Origin: Paucibacter sp. KCTC 42545
Lineage (GTDB): Bacteria > Pseudomonadota > Gammaproteobacteria > Burkholderiales > Burkholderiaceae_C
Assembly (NCBI RefSeq): GCF_001477625.1
Contig: NZ_CP013692.1
Span: forward strand, 4,712,001-4,776,000
Direction of reading: 5' to 3'
DNA: 64,000 nt
The notes under the pieces are model-generated. The model was not told the origin of the DNA. It saw only the letters and a list, made by a program, of their open reading frames with translations, and made no database searches. Shown here in pieces: positions 51,052-60,599 of the stretch; position 1 is the stretch's first letter, and the number at the start of each line of letters is the position of its first letter. A program made the translations under genes and the position numbers.

Positions 51052-51921
51052 CTAGCGCCCCAGATAGACCTCGATCACTCGCTCATCCGCCTGCACCTGC
51101 GCCAGCGTGCCTTCGGCCAGCACACTGCCCTCGCACAGCACGCTCACCTTCTCGGCGATGCGGCCCACAAAGCTCATATCGTGTTCCACCACGATCAGCG
51201 TGTGTTGGCCCTTGAGGGTGAGGAAGAGTTCGGCCGTGCGCTCGGTTTCTTGGTCGGTCATGCCGGCCACGGGTTCGTCCAGCAGCAAGAGCTTGGGGTC
51301 TTGGCTCAGCAGCATGCCGATCTCCAGCCATTGCTTCTGGCCGTGGCTCAAAAGGCCGGCGGGGCGGTGGCGCTCATCGCCGAGCTGAATCAGCGTCAGC
51401 AACTCGTCCAGGCGGTCGTGCTGCTGGCCGTTCAGCCGGTGCCACAGCGCGGCGGCTACACCGCGCGGGCCTTTGAGTGCCAGCTCCAGGTTCTCAAACA
51501 CGCTCAGCGCCTCGAAGACGGTGGGCTTTTGAAACTTACGGCACAAGCCCATGGCGGCAATCTCGGCCTCGTTGTGGCGCAAGAGGTCGATGGTGCTGCC
51601 GAAGAAGACCTGGCCGGAGTCAGGCCGGGTCTTGCCGGTGACGATGTCCATCATGGTGGTCTTGCCCGCGCCATTGGGGCCGATGATGCAGCGCAGCTCA
51701 CCCGGAGCGATGTCCAGCGAGAGTTTGTTGATGGCGCGAAAGCCATCGAAGGACACGCAGACCTCTTCCAAGTAGAGGATGCGGCCGTGGGCCAGATCCA
51801 GCGAGCCGGGCTCATGCACGCGCGAGTAGCCGGCGCTGCGGTCGCCGGAGCTTGGCTCGGCGGCGGCGGGCTTGGTTTTTTGCAGGCGCTGCTGGCCTTG
51901 CTCCAAGAGTTCGGGGGTCAT
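51052..51921 (-). CDS. urtD: Urea ABC transporter ATPase UrtD
   Basis: 289 residues from MTPELLEQGQQRLQK. Walker A GPNGAGKTTMMDIVTG, signature LSHGQKQWLEIGMLL, Walker B LLLLDEPVAGMTDQE, matching LivG/UrtD. The N-terminal 45 residues before YLEEVCVSFDGFRAI are a UrtD-type extension. Start overlaps the urtC stop by 4 bp (ATGA). Confidence 0.93.
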   Translation of the reverse strand: MTPELLEQGQQRLQKTKPAAAEPSSGDRSAGYSRVHEPGSLDLAHGRILYLEEVCVSFDGFRAINKLSLDIAPGELRCIIGPNGAGKTTMMDIVTGKTRPDSGQVFFGSTIDLLRHNEAEIAAMGLCRKFQKPTVFEALSVFENLELALKGPRGVAAALWHRLNGQQHDRLDELLTLIQLGDERHRPAGLLSHGQKQWLEIGMLLSQDPKLLLLDEPVAGMTDQETERTAELFLTLKGQHTLIVVEHDMSFVGRIAEKVSVLCEGSVLAEGTLAQVQADERVIEVYLGR

Positions 51922-53030
51922 GCCTTGCCTTTGCGCATTGCCAGCTTGTTGAACAGGCCCGCCAAGCCATCGGGCAGGAACAGGGTCACGGCGATGAAAA
52001 GCGCGCCCAGGAAGTAAAGCCAGATCTCCGGCGCGCTGACGGTCAGCCAGCTTTTGGCGCCGCCCACCGCAAAGGCGCCGGCAATCGGCCCCAGCAAGGT
52101 GCCGCGCCCGCCCACAGCGGCCCACACCGCAATCTCGATGGAATTGGCCGCGCTCATTTCGCTGGGGTTGATGATGCCCACCTGCGGCACATACAGCGCC
52201 CCGGCCACACCGCACATCACCGCCGACAGGGTCCAGATCGCCAGCTTGTAGGGCAGGGGCGAGTAGCCGCAGAACATCAGCCGCGATTCGGCATCGCGCA
52301 CGGCCTGCAGCACGCGGCCGAACTTGCTGCGGGTGATCCACAAGGCCAGCACATAACAGCCCAGCAAGGCCAGGCCGCTGAGCACGAAGAGCGTCATGCG
52401 CATGCCTGGGGTGGCGATGGGCAAGCCCAGAATGCGCTTGAAATCGGTGAAGCCGTTATTGCCGCCCAAGCCAGTTTCATTGCGGAAGAACAGCAGCATG
52501 GCGGCGTAGGTCAGCGCCTGCGTGATGATGGAAAAGTACACGCCCTTGATGCGCGAGCGAAAAGCGGAGTAGCCAAACAGCCAGGCGATGCCGCCCGGCA
52601 CCAGCACGATCAGCGCCAGGGTGGCGGCGAAGCTATCGCTCAGGCGCCAGAACCAGGGCAGGGTCTTCCAGTCCAGAAACACCATGAAGTCCGGCAGGGC
52701 GCTTTGGTACTGCCCGTCAGCGCCGATCTGGCGCATCAGATACATGCCCATCACATAGCCGCCCAGCGCGAAGAAAAGGCCGTGGCCCAGCGACAAGATG
52801 CCGGCAAAGCCCCAGATCAAGTCCATCGCCAGGGCGCAGATGGCGTAGCACATCAGCTTGCCGAGCAAGCCCACGGCGTAGTCGCTGAGGTGGAAGGCGC
52901 TGCTGCTGGGCAGCAGCAGGTTCAGGGCCGGGGCCAGGACGCAGACCGCCAGCAAGGCCGCCAGCAGCGTGGCCCAGCCGCGCCAGCTCAGGAGCGAGCG
53001 AGAGTGTGTAGTTGTGGGCATGGTGATCAT
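51918..53030 (-). CDS. urtC: Urea ABC transporter permease UrtC
   Basis: 370 residues, about ten membrane segments, branched-chain-amino-acid permease family (LivM-like). Characteristic stretches are DLIWGFAGILSLGHGLFFALGGY (residues about 68-90) and VWAAVGGRGTLLGPIAGAF. FSIITQALTYAAMLLF marks the UrtC subgroup. Start is coupled to the urtB stop (ATGA overlap at 53027-53030). Confidence 0.93.
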   Translation of the reverse strand: MITMPTTTHSRSLLSWRGWATLLAALLAVCVLAPALNLLLPSSSAFHLSDYAVGLLGKLMCYAICALAMDLIWGFAGILSLGHGLFFALGGYVMGMYLMRQIGADGQYQSALPDFMVFLDWKTLPWFWRLSDSFAATLALIVLVPGGIAWLFGYSAFRSRIKGVYFSIITQALTYAAMLLFFRNETGLGGNNGFTDFKRILGLPIATPGMRMTLFVLSGLALLGCYVLALWITRSKFGRVLQAVRDAESRLMFCGYSPLPYKLAIWTLSAVMCGVAGALYVPQVGIINPSEMSAANSIEIAVWAAVGGRGTLLGPIAGAFAVGGAKSWLTVSAPEIWLYFLGALFIAVTLFLPDGLAGLFNKLAMRKGKA

Positions 53031-54610
53031 GATTCCGCCGAGCGACCCTTCATCGCGAAGATGCCTTGCGGGCGCTTTTGGATGAAGACGATGATGAAGA
53101 GCAGCACCGCAATCTTGGCCAGCACCGCGCCCATCTGCCCTTCCAGCAATTTGTTCACCAAACCGAGGCCCAGCGCGGCGTAGACCGTGCCGGCCAATTG
53201 GCCCACGCCGCCCAGCACCACCACCAGAAAGGCGTCGACGATATAGCTCTGCCCCAGGTCAGGGCCGACATTGCCGACCTGGCTGAGCGCGCAGCCGGCC
53301 AGCCCGGCGATGCCCGAGCCCAGCGCAAAAGCGTAACGATCCACTCGCGCGGTATTGACCCCGGTGCAGGCGGCCATGCGGCGGTTCTGTGTCACGCCGC
53401 GCACGAACAGGCCAAGGCGGGTGCGCTGGATCAGCAGGCTCACCCCCAGCAGCACCAGGCCGGCAAAGAGGATGATGAATAAGCGGTTCCAGGGCAGGCT
53501 CAGATTGGGCAGCAACTGCAGGCCGCCGCTCATCCAGGCCGGGTTTTCAACGCCGACGTTCTGCGCGCCAAAGAGGGTGCGCACGGTTTGCATCAAGACC
53601 AGGCTGATGCCCCAGGTGGCCAGCAGCGTTTCCAGCGGGCGGCCGTAAAGCCAGCGCAGCACCAGGCCTTCCATCAAGGCGCCCACAGCGGCCGAGGCCG
53701 CGAAGGCCAGGGGCAGCGCAGCCAGCAGGTAATAGTCAAAAAGGCTGGGCGGCAAGTAGTGGCGAAAGCCCAGCTGCACCAGATAGGTGGCATAGGCGCC
53801 AATCATCATCAGCTCGCCGTGGGCCATATTGATCACGCCCATCAGGCCATAGCAAATCGCCAGGCCCAGGGCCACCAGCAGCAAGATGCTGCCCAGGCTC
53901 AGGCCGGTGAAGAGCTGGCCCAGGCGCTCGCCCCATGCCAGGCCTTCGCGCACCTGGCGCAGCGCGGCTTCCAGGGCGGGTTTGACGGCGGGGTCGGTCT
54001 CGATGCTGATGCGTTCGTTGAGCAGCAGCTCGGTCGCCGGCGTCTTGGCCAGCGCTAAATCGTGAGCGGCCTGAATGCGTTTGGCCGGCAGCTCGCTGCC
54101 CAGCAGGGCGGCGGCGCGGGCCAGTTGCAGGGCAGCTTGGATGGCCGGCACATCTTCTTTGGCCAAGGCTTTGTCCAGCAGGGCCAGGCGGGCTTCGCTG
54201 GGCTGCTTGCCCAGTGCCTGGGCTGCGGCTAAGCGGGCTTTGGGGTCGGCGTCGAACAGGCTGAGCGCGGCCAAGGCGGTTTCCAGCTCGCCGCGCAAGC
54301 GGTTATTGAGCATCACCTCTTCGGCGTCGGCCGGCAGGGTCAGGTCTTGCCCGCTGACGGCGTTGCGGGCGCGGCTGCCGTCGGCCTGCACCAGCAAGAC
54401 CTGGCCCCCGGCCAGGCGCACACTGTCGTTGGCCAGGGCTTGCAGCAGGGCGATGCTGGCGGCATCGGGCGCCAGGATGGTCTGGTTCAGCGCGGCGATG
54501 CGCTCATCGGGCTCGCCCTGCACCAGGGCCAGGGCCTCGCTTTGCGTGAGGGCGTGGCTGGCGCTGGTGGCCAAGAGCAGAAGCAGCAGGGCGCAGAGAT
54601 GTCGGAGCAT
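53027..54610 (-). CDS. urtB: Urea ABC transporter permease UrtB with periplasmic N-domain
   Basis: 527 residues from MLRHLCALLLLLLATSASHA, a signal peptide. Residues about 20-230 form a helical, HEAT-like extracytoplasmic domain (EALALVQGEPDERIAALN, ARLAAAQALGKQPSEARL), present in proteobacterial UrtB but absent from LivH. The permease core begins near residue 235 (GLSLGSILLLVALGLAICYGLMGVINMAHGE, where NMAHGE is conserved). Forms the urea channel with UrtC. A 14-bp repeat copy lies in the N-domain coding sequence. Confidence 0.93.
   Translation of the reverse strand: MLRHLCALLLLLLATSASHALTQSEALALVQGEPDERIAALNQTILAPDAASIALLQALANDSVRLAGGQVLLVQADGSRARNAVSGQDLTLPADAEEVMLNNRLRGELETALAALSLFDADPKARLAAAQALGKQPSEARLALLDKALAKEDVPAIQAALQLARAAALLGSELPAKRIQAAHDLALAKTPATELLLNERISIETDPAVKPALEAALRQVREGLAWGERLGQLFTGLSLGSILLLVALGLAICYGLMGVINMAHGELMMIGAYATYLVQLGFRHYLPPSLFDYYLLAALPLAFAASAAVGALMEGLVLRWLYGRPLETLLATWGISLVLMQTVRTLFGAQNVGVENPAWMSGGLQLLPNLSLPWNRLFIILFAGLVLLGVSLLIQRTRLGLFVRGVTQNRRMAACTGVNTARVDRYAFALGSGIAGLAGCALSQVGNVGPDLGQSYIVDAFLVVVLGGVGQLAGTVYAALGLGLVNKLLEGQMGAVLAKIAVLLFIIVFIQKRPQGIFAMKGRSAES
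54337..54350 (-). repeat. 14-bp repeat copy 4 (GCAAGACCTGACCC, minus strand)
   Basis: Exact copy within urtB, same strand as the gene, read in the frame encoding GQDLTL. Confidence 0.8.
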
Positions 54611-54755
54611 GGGCGCGTGGAGCCAGGTTGTCAGGAGGGGAGGACAGAGGCCGGGGCCGTGGCTTTGCGTTCGCGGTGCAAACGTCAAGCCACGGCAGCA
54701 AGCGGGCAAGCAAACCAGCGTGTGCGCTTGCTCGCCTGATGACTTGCTTGATTAC

Positions 54756-56030
54756 TTACTTCTTCACCGGCTCATCGGGCTTCTTGTCATTGCCTTCGAT
54801 GTAGGGGCTCCAGGGCTTGGCCTTGACCGGGGCGGGCGTCTTCCAGACCACATTGAACTGGCCGTCGGCCTTGATCTCGCCGATGAACACCGACTTGTGC
54901 AGATGGTGGTTCTTCTCATCCATCTTGGAGGTGATGCCCGAGGGCGCGGTAAAGGTCTGGCCGGCCATCGCGGCAATGACCTTGTCCACATCCGTGCTCT
55001 TGGCTTTCTCGACCGCTTGCTTCCACATATGGATGCCGATGTAAGTGGCTTCCATCGGGTCATTGGTCAGCGGCCGGTCCTTGTGGCCGGCAATGCCCTT
55101 GGCCTTGGCGTAGTCGCTCCACTGCTTGATGAAGGCGGTGTTGCTGGGGTTCTTCAGCGACATGAAATAGTTCCATGCGGCTAAGTGGCCGACCAGCGGT
55201 TTGGTGTCCACGCCGCGCAATTCTTCTTCACCCACCGAGAAGGCCACCACCGGCACATCCTTGGCCTTCAGCCCGGCATTGCCCAGCTCTTTGTAGAAGG
55301 GCACGTTGGAGTCGCCATTGATGGTGGACACCACCGCGGTCTTGCCGCCGGCCGAGAACTTCTTGATGTCGGCGACGATGGTTTGGTAGTCGCTGTGGCC
55401 AAAGGGCGTGTACTTCTCGTCGATGTCGCTGTCCTTCACGCCCTTGGTCTTCAGGTAGGCGCGCAAGATTTTGTTGGTGGTGCGGGGGTAGACGTAGTCG
55501 GTGCCCAGCAGCACCCAGCGCTTGGCGCCGCCGCCGTCTTTGCTCATCAAATAGTCCACCGCGGGAATCGCTTGCTGATTGGGCGCGGCGCCGGTGTAGA
55601 ACACGTTCTTGCTGAGTTCTTCACCTTCGTACTGCACGGGGTAGAAGAGCAGGCCGTTCAATTCCTCCACCACCGGCAAAACGGATTTGCGCGACACGCT
55701 GGTCCAGCAGCCGAAGATGACGGAGACCTTGTCCTGCGTCAGCAACTGCTTGGTCTTCTCGGCGAACAGCGGCCAGTTGGAGGCCGGGTCCACCACCACG
55801 GGCTCGAGCTTTTTGCCCAGCACGCCGCCCTTGGCGTTGATCTCGTCGATGGCCATCAGCACCGTGTCCTTGAGCACGGTTTCCGAGATGGCCATGGTGC
55901 CTGAGAGGCTGTGCAGCACGCCCACCTTGATGGTGTCTGCCGCTTGAGCGCCATGGCTCAGCAGGCTCAGGGCAGCCAGCGCGCTGGCGCTGGCCAAGGC
56001 TTTGAGGGTGAAGAAGCGACGGCTTTGCAT
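54756..56030 (-). CDS. urtA: Urea ABC transporter substrate-binding protein UrtA
   Basis: 424 residues from MQSRRFFTLKALASASALAA; a twin-arginine-like RR is present but the h-region also fits Sec. The mature protein starts DTIKVGVLHSLSGTMAIS and has FGCWTSVSRKSVLPVVEE and YPVQYEGEE, the UrtA signature that contacts urea. Highly characteristic for the urea-specific family, not for amino-acid binders. First gene of urtABCDE, 145 bp before urtB. Divergent from the FG-GAP lipoprotein. Confidence 0.95.
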   Translation of the reverse strand: MQSRRFFTLKALASASALAALSLLSHGAQAADTIKVGVLHSLSGTMAISETVLKDTVLMAIDEINAKGGVLGKKLEPVVVDPASNWPLFAEKTKQLLTQDKVSVIFGCWTSVSRKSVLPVVEELNGLLFYPVQYEGEELSKNVFYTGAAPNQQAIPAVDYLMSKDGGGAKRWVLLGTDYVYPRTTNKILRAYLKTKGVKDSDIDEKYTPFGHSDYQTIVADIKKFSAGGKTAVVSTINGDSNVPFYKELGNAGLKAKDVPVVAFSVGEEELRGVDTKPLVGHLAAWNYFMSLKNPSNTAFIKQWSDYAKAKGIAGHKDRPLTNDPMEATYIGIHMWKQAVEKAKSTDVDKVIAAMAGQTFTAPSGITSKMDEKNHHLHKSVFIGEIKADGQFNVVWKTPAPVKAKPWSPYIEGNDKKPDEPVKK

Positions 56031-56238
56031 GGTGACGAACTCCGGTTGGCAAGAATGAAAGGCAATGAGGAGGGCGACTTGGTGACTCAATCGACAAATC
56101 ACCGCTGTGGCCACGACGACAACAGAGAACAACAAAAGACAAGAGAGACAGGCCCATGCTAGGGCGGCCCCAGAAGGAGGGATATACGGCGGATGGCGTA
56201 CACGTTCTACTGCGCGCATTCCATGTCGAGGGTGGGTA

Positions 56239-58803
56239 ATGCAGATTGACACTGAATCAAAGCAGTTCTTGCGTCTGAAGGCCAGCCTGGTTTTCAGCTT
56301 GATCTTGGGCCTGGCCGCTTGCGGTGGTGGCGGAGGGGGAGGCGGCGGCGGTGGTGCCCCTGACCCAGGCCCTGCGCCCAACCCCGACTTGTCGAGCCGC
56401 AACTTCATGCCCACCACGGTGGGTGCGCGCTGGATTTATCAAGATTCAGACGGCAGCGCCTTGATCACGACTCGGCTGACCGGCACTCGTGCCGTGGCCG
56501 GCGGCACGGGCACCGTGCAGCAGTCCAGCGACCCCAACGAGGGCGAAACCGTGCTGCTGGCCGACAGCAGCGGCGTGCGCCAAATCCCCGGCAACAATGC
56601 CGAGGCGCTGGCCGCGGCCGGCGGGCCGCTGCAGATCTTGCGCTATCCGCTGCGGCTGGGCGACAGCCATGTCGTGCTGGACAAGAACCTGGGCGCGGTG
56701 ATGGATTTCGATGGCGACGGCGTGCTCGACTCGGTTGCCGCGCGGGCTGACACCGTGATGCTGGCGCTGGAATCCATCGACACCCCGGCCGGCCGCCTGG
56801 CCGATTGCCTGCACACCCGAACCACGGCGGTGATGACGGTGCAGTCCAGCCGCCTCAAGCGGGCCATCGTGGTCACCACGGTCAGCGATGACTGGTTGGC
56901 GCCCGGCATTGGCCCGGTGCGCAATGAAACCACGGCCACCAGCGAAGGCATAAGCAACAAGAGCAGTCGCATGATCACCGCCTACGGTGTGGGCAGCGTG
57001 CGCAGCGAAAGCGTGGCGCCCACCGCCTCAGCCGCAGCCTTGAATAGCGGCCTGCCGCTAGGCGCCGGCGCCGCGCTGGACATCGCCTTCAGCGAAGCCA
57101 TGGACAGCAGCACCTTGGCGGGCGCCTTGACGGTGCTGGATGCCAATGGCCAGCCGGTGGCGGGCACCGTTACTGTGGCCGAGCGCAGCCTCAAATTCGT
57201 ACCCAAGAGCGCCTGGCTGAGTGGCAAGTACACCGCCAAGCTGAGCACGGCGGCACAAGACCTGGTGGGCAATGGCTTGGTAGCAGCGCAGGAATGGCGA
57301 TTCGAGATTGACGCCACCGCGCCGACCCTGACGAACTCCAGCCCAATAGCCGGCGCGGTGGATGTGCCCTTGGCCGCCGCCATCATCCTGAACTTCAGCG
57401 AGCCTGTTGACCCGGCCTCGGTCAACGCCGGCAGCATCAGCATTCAGGCGGGCGGCATCTCGCCTTCGCTGACCCAGTTTGCCGTCAACGGCGCCCAGGT
57501 CACGCTCACGCCGGACCGGCCGCTCACGCGTGGCAGCTCGGTGACCATCAGCATCGACAAGGTCAGGGATCTGGCGGGCAATGCCGCCGCTTACCAAAGC
57601 CTGAGCTTCTCGGCCGACCCGGGGCGTTTTGGCGCGGCGCAGCGTCTGAAACCGTCGGTACTTGACATGAATGCGGGCTACCACGTGGCCGTAGGCGACT
57701 TGAATGGTGACGGCAGGGTTGATGTTGTGGCCAGCACGACCTACGTCCAACTCGGTTGGCCCTATGGCTTGCAGGTCTTCTACCAGCAAGCCGATGGCAG
57801 CTTGGGCGGCGGCGTGCCCATCGCCTTGACCGGTTTTTGCCCCGTCTCGGGCTTAGTGGCTGGCGATCTCAATGGCGATGGGCGCCAAGACTTGGTGGTC
57901 AACAAGGGCAGCTGCGGCATCGACATCTACACCCAAACCTTGGCGGGCCAGCTTCAACTCGACAGCAGCATTGCCAGCCCCTCGTCGATTGGTACGGTGG
58001 TGAGATTGGCCGATATGAACGGCGACGGCCGCTTGGACATCGTCACCTTCGGCGCTGACAACGCCGTGGTCCAGGTCTGGCGGAACAATGCAGGCTCCTG
58101 GCTGCTGAATGACTCGGTGGCGGTGTCCGTCGCTATCGCGGGCGAGCTGGATCTTGCTGTTGGCGACTTGAACGGTGATGGCCGCCCGGACATTGCCGTC
58201 ACCGCGCAGCGTCTGAGCGGCTACGCTGGCGCCGCGCTGCTTTACCAAGGTGCGGACGGTCATCTCGGCGCCCCTGTCATGCTCATGGTGGCCGACCAGA
58301 ATGAAACGGCGAGCAATGTGGCCATCGGCGACCTCAACGGCGACGGCCGTGCGGACCTTGTGCTGAGTTACCGCGTTAATGGCCTGGCCTTGTTTGCCCA
58401 GGGCAGTGGCGGGCAGTTGGGCGCAATGCAGCGCCTGGGCGAGGGCAGTTCGCCCTTGCTTTTGGCGGACCTCAATGGCGACGGCCGCCTCGATGTGCTG
58501 ATGGGAGGAATCGCGACCAGCAGTTTTGTGACCCGTTTGCAAACCAGTGATGGCAATCTGGCGGCCGAGGCCAGCTATCCCGCCAAGTTCAAGGGCTTCT
58601 CGGCCTATACCGGCGTGCTGGCGCTGGGCGATGTGAATGGCGATGGCCGGCCGGATGTTATTTTTTCGGATGAGGTGTTTGTGCAAAGGCCAGTGCCGCT
58701 GATGTCGCAAAGCCTGAAGCCCGGCGCGCGCCTGGCGGGTGGCTGGAATCAGCGCCTCCGGGCCGGCGTCGGCGCCGCCCTGGCAGCGCAAGGTCGGCGC
58801 TAG
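56239..58803 (+). CDS. Large FG-GAP/VCBS repeat lipoprotein
   Basis: 854 residues. Signal peptide with lipobox GLAAC followed by eleven Gly and a Pro-rich linker. Residues about 260-460 hold two Big_5-type Ig-like domains (NSGLPLGAGAALDIAFSEAM; NSSPIAGAVDVPLAAAIILN). Residues about 470-830 carry FG-GAP/VCBS repeats with calcium loops: VGDLNGDGR, AGDLNGDGR, LADMNGDGR, GDLNGDGRP, ADLNGDGRL, GDVNGDGRP. A surface-exposed, Ca2+-stabilised beta propeller is predicted, perhaps adhesive or ligand-binding. It is divergent from urtA and followed by a terminator. Confidence 0.88.
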   Translation: MQIDTESKQFLRLKASLVFSLILGLAACGGGGGGGGGGGAPDPGPAPNPDLSSRNFMPTTVGARWIYQDSDGSALITTRLTGTRAVAGGTGTVQQSSDPNEGETVLLADSSGVRQIPGNNAEALAAAGGPLQILRYPLRLGDSHVVLDKNLGAVMDFDGDGVLDSVAARADTVMLALESIDTPAGRLADCLHTRTTAVMTVQSSRLKRAIVVTTVSDDWLAPGIGPVRNETTATSEGISNKSSRMITAYGVGSVRSESVAPTASAAALNSGLPLGAGAALDIAFSEAMDSSTLAGALTVLDANGQPVAGTVTVAERSLKFVPKSAWLSGKYTAKLSTAAQDLVGNGLVAAQEWRFEIDATAPTLTNSSPIAGAVDVPLAAAIILNFSEPVDPASVNAGSISIQAGGISPSLTQFAVNGAQVTLTPDRPLTRGSSVTISIDKVRDLAGNAAAYQSLSFSADPGRFGAAQRLKPSVLDMNAGYHVAVGDLNGDGRVDVVASTTYVQLGWPYGLQVFYQQADGSLGGGVPIALTGFCPVSGLVAGDLNGDGRQDLVVNKGSCGIDIYTQTLAGQLQLDSSIASPSSIGTVVRLADMNGDGRLDIVTFGADNAVVQVWRNNAGSWLLNDSVAVSVAIAGELDLAVGDLNGDGRPDIAVTAQRLSGYAGAALLYQGADGHLGAPVMLMVADQNETASNVAIGDLNGDGRADLVLSYRVNGLALFAQGSGGQLGAMQRLGEGSSPLLLADLNGDGRLDVLMGGIATSSFVTRLQTSDGNLAAEASYPAKFKGFSAYTGVLALGDVNGDGRPDVIFSDEVFVQRPVPLMSQSLKPGARLAGGWNQRLRAGVGAALAAQGRR

Positions 58804-58900
58804 TTCGGCCGGGAAATCGCGCGCCAATTCAAAGCTGGCACGGAAGCTGCTAAAGCTAAGTATCTTCAGTTGTCTCCTCCACCGCCTCTGGGTGGATTTC

Positions 58901-58933
58901 AGGCCTCGGTCCACAAGACCGGGGCCTTTTTTT
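58901..58933 (+). terminator. Rho-independent terminator after the FG-GAP gene
   Basis: AGGCCTCGGTC and GACCGGGGCCT pair with one mismatch around CACAA, followed by seven T. It lies about 100 bp past the stop codon. Confidence 0.88.
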
Positions 58934-59029
58934 GTCTTTTTCGGTGGAGGTGGCGGCGAGGCTGGTGCACAAAGGGGCGTGGTGGCGCAAAGCAGTGCGG
59001 CGCGTGCACCGAAGCGATGCCTGGGGTGG

Positions 59030-59043
59030 GCAAGACCTGACCC
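59030..59043 (+). repeat. 14-bp repeat copy 5 (GCAAGACCTGACCC)
   Basis: Exact copy in the spacer between the FG-GAP gene and ppk2; flanks GG and CCTGG. Confidence 0.8.
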
Positions 59044-59203
59044 CTGGTCACGCCCATGGCGGGCGGCTCGGTTCCAAAAACTGACCAGATTTCACGCCAA
59101 TCGGCAATGGCTTGGCGTGGAATTGGTGCAGAGGGCGGCGGGCTTGAGTTTCGTCAAGGCGTGGCGGGCCAGATGGTGAGAATGTGACAAGATTGTTAAT
59201 CCC

Positions 59204-60469
59204 ATGCCAACCAAGAAAGTCTTGCGCATCATGAGCACCACCAGCCCTCGCCCCGACCGCAATGCCAAGAAGCCTGCCGCCAAGCGCGGCGCCGCGAAAT
59301 CCGGTCCTGCAGTTGCTGCTGCCGCAGCAGCTGCCCCGGTCGCTGCAGCCGTCAAGCCCCGACGCAGCCGCAGTGGCGACACGGCCGGCAGCTTGGACCA
59401 GTCCCGCATCGCGCGCCATGTGGTGAAGGAGTCGGTGGCCAAGGCACAGGCGCGCGAGTTGGAGGCCTTGAAGGACATCATGCAAAGCAGCGGACCGGAG
59501 GCGCTGGCCAGTTCGGTGCGTGCGGTGGTGGCCGGCGCGTCCAAAGATGATGCCGAGGCCTTGCGCCAGGCCTTGCTGAGTGAGCTCAACGGCAGCCTGG
59601 CGACGGAGCCGGGGGCAGGTCTTGCCGGCAACCCCGACGAGGAGTTGTCGGCGCAATGGCGCAGCGGCGCCTACCCCTACAAAAACCTGATGTCGCGGCG
59701 CAGCTATGAGAAGGAAAAGTACCGGCTGCAGGTCGAGTTGCTGAAGCTGCAGGCTTGGGTCAAGGCCACCGGCGCCAAGGTGCTGATCTTGTTCGAGGGT
59801 CGCGACGCGGCCGGCAAGGGCGGCACCATCAAGCGCTTCATGGAGCATTTGAATCCACGCGGCGCCCGTGTGGTGGCGCTGGAAAAGCCCAGCGATGTGG
59901 AACGCGGCCAGTGGTACTTCCAGCGCTATGTGCAGCACCTACCCACCTCGGGCGAGATCGTCATGTTCGACCGCAGTTGGTACAACCGCGCCGGCGTGGA
60001 GCGGGTGATGGGCTTTTGCAGCAATGACGAGTATGTGGAGTTCATGCGCCAGGCGCCCGAGTTCGAGCGCAATCTGGTGCGCTCGGGCATGCATGTGATC
60101 AAGTTCTGGTTCTCGGTCAGCCGCGCCGAGCAGCGCCGCCGGTTCAAGGAACGTGAGGCGCATCCGCTCAAGCAATGGAAGCTCTCGCCCATCGACAAGG
60201 CCTCGATGGACAAATGGGAAACCTATACCAAGGCCAAGGAGGCGATGTTCTTCCACACCGACATCGCCGAGGCGCCCTGGACCGTCGTCAAGTCCGATTG
60301 CAAGAAGCGCGCGCGCCTCAACGCCATGCGCTATGTGCTGCATCAGCTGCCCTATAACAACAAGACGCTGGACAAGGTCGGCCAGCTCGACCCCTTGCTG
60401 GTGGGCCGCGCCAATGTTGTGTACGAACGTGGCGAGGCGCAGGGGCGCAGCATTCAGGACCCCCTCTGA
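59204..60469 (+). CDS. ppk2: Polyphosphate kinase 2
   Basis: 421 residues. The first 140 are Ala/Lys/Arg-rich and low complexity, then a helical segment; the PPK2 core starts near residue 155 (YPYKNLMSRRSYEKEKYRLQ). Walker A is FEGRDAAGKGGTIK, Walker B MFDRSWYNRAGVE, and the lid module is SRAEQRRRFKEREAHPLKQWKLSP. PPK2 enzymes transfer phosphate between polyphosphate and NDP or NMP. The single-domain layout with a long N-extension resembles class I. Met10 (59231) is an alternative start. Confidence 0.93.
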   Translation: MPTKKVLRIMSTTSPRPDRNAKKPAAKRGAAKSGPAVAAAAAAAPVAAAVKPRRSRSGDTAGSLDQSRIARHVVKESVAKAQARELEALKDIMQSSGPEALASSVRAVVAGASKDDAEALRQALLSELNGSLATEPGAGLAGNPDEELSAQWRSGAYPYKNLMSRRSYEKEKYRLQVELLKLQAWVKATGAKVLILFEGRDAAGKGGTIKRFMEHLNPRGARVVALEKPSDVERGQWYFQRYVQHLPTSGEIVMFDRSWYNRAGVERVMGFCSNDEYVEFMRQAPEFERNLVRSGMHVIKFWFSVSRAEQRRRFKEREAHPLKQWKLSPIDKASMDKWETYTKAKEAMFFHTDIAEAPWTVVKSDCKKRARLNAMRYVLHQLPYNNKTLDKVGQLDPLLVGRANVVYERGEAQGRSIQDPL

Positions 60470-60599
60470 ACCCGGGCCCGAGCGGGCTGGCCGTGCAGTA
60501 GCCGGTCGGCTGGGCCTAGCCACTTTCGGCTGTCAGGGGCGAAGTAGCTGCTAGGCAGGGCACAATCCGCTGCCCTAGCAAGCGAGGTGGTGGTTTTTG

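Noticed and set aside
51852..53183. A 443-codon plus-strand frame across urtC
   Set aside because: Antisense shadow; urtC is part of an intact overlapping operon and the plus-strand product looks like random Gln/His/Ala sequence.
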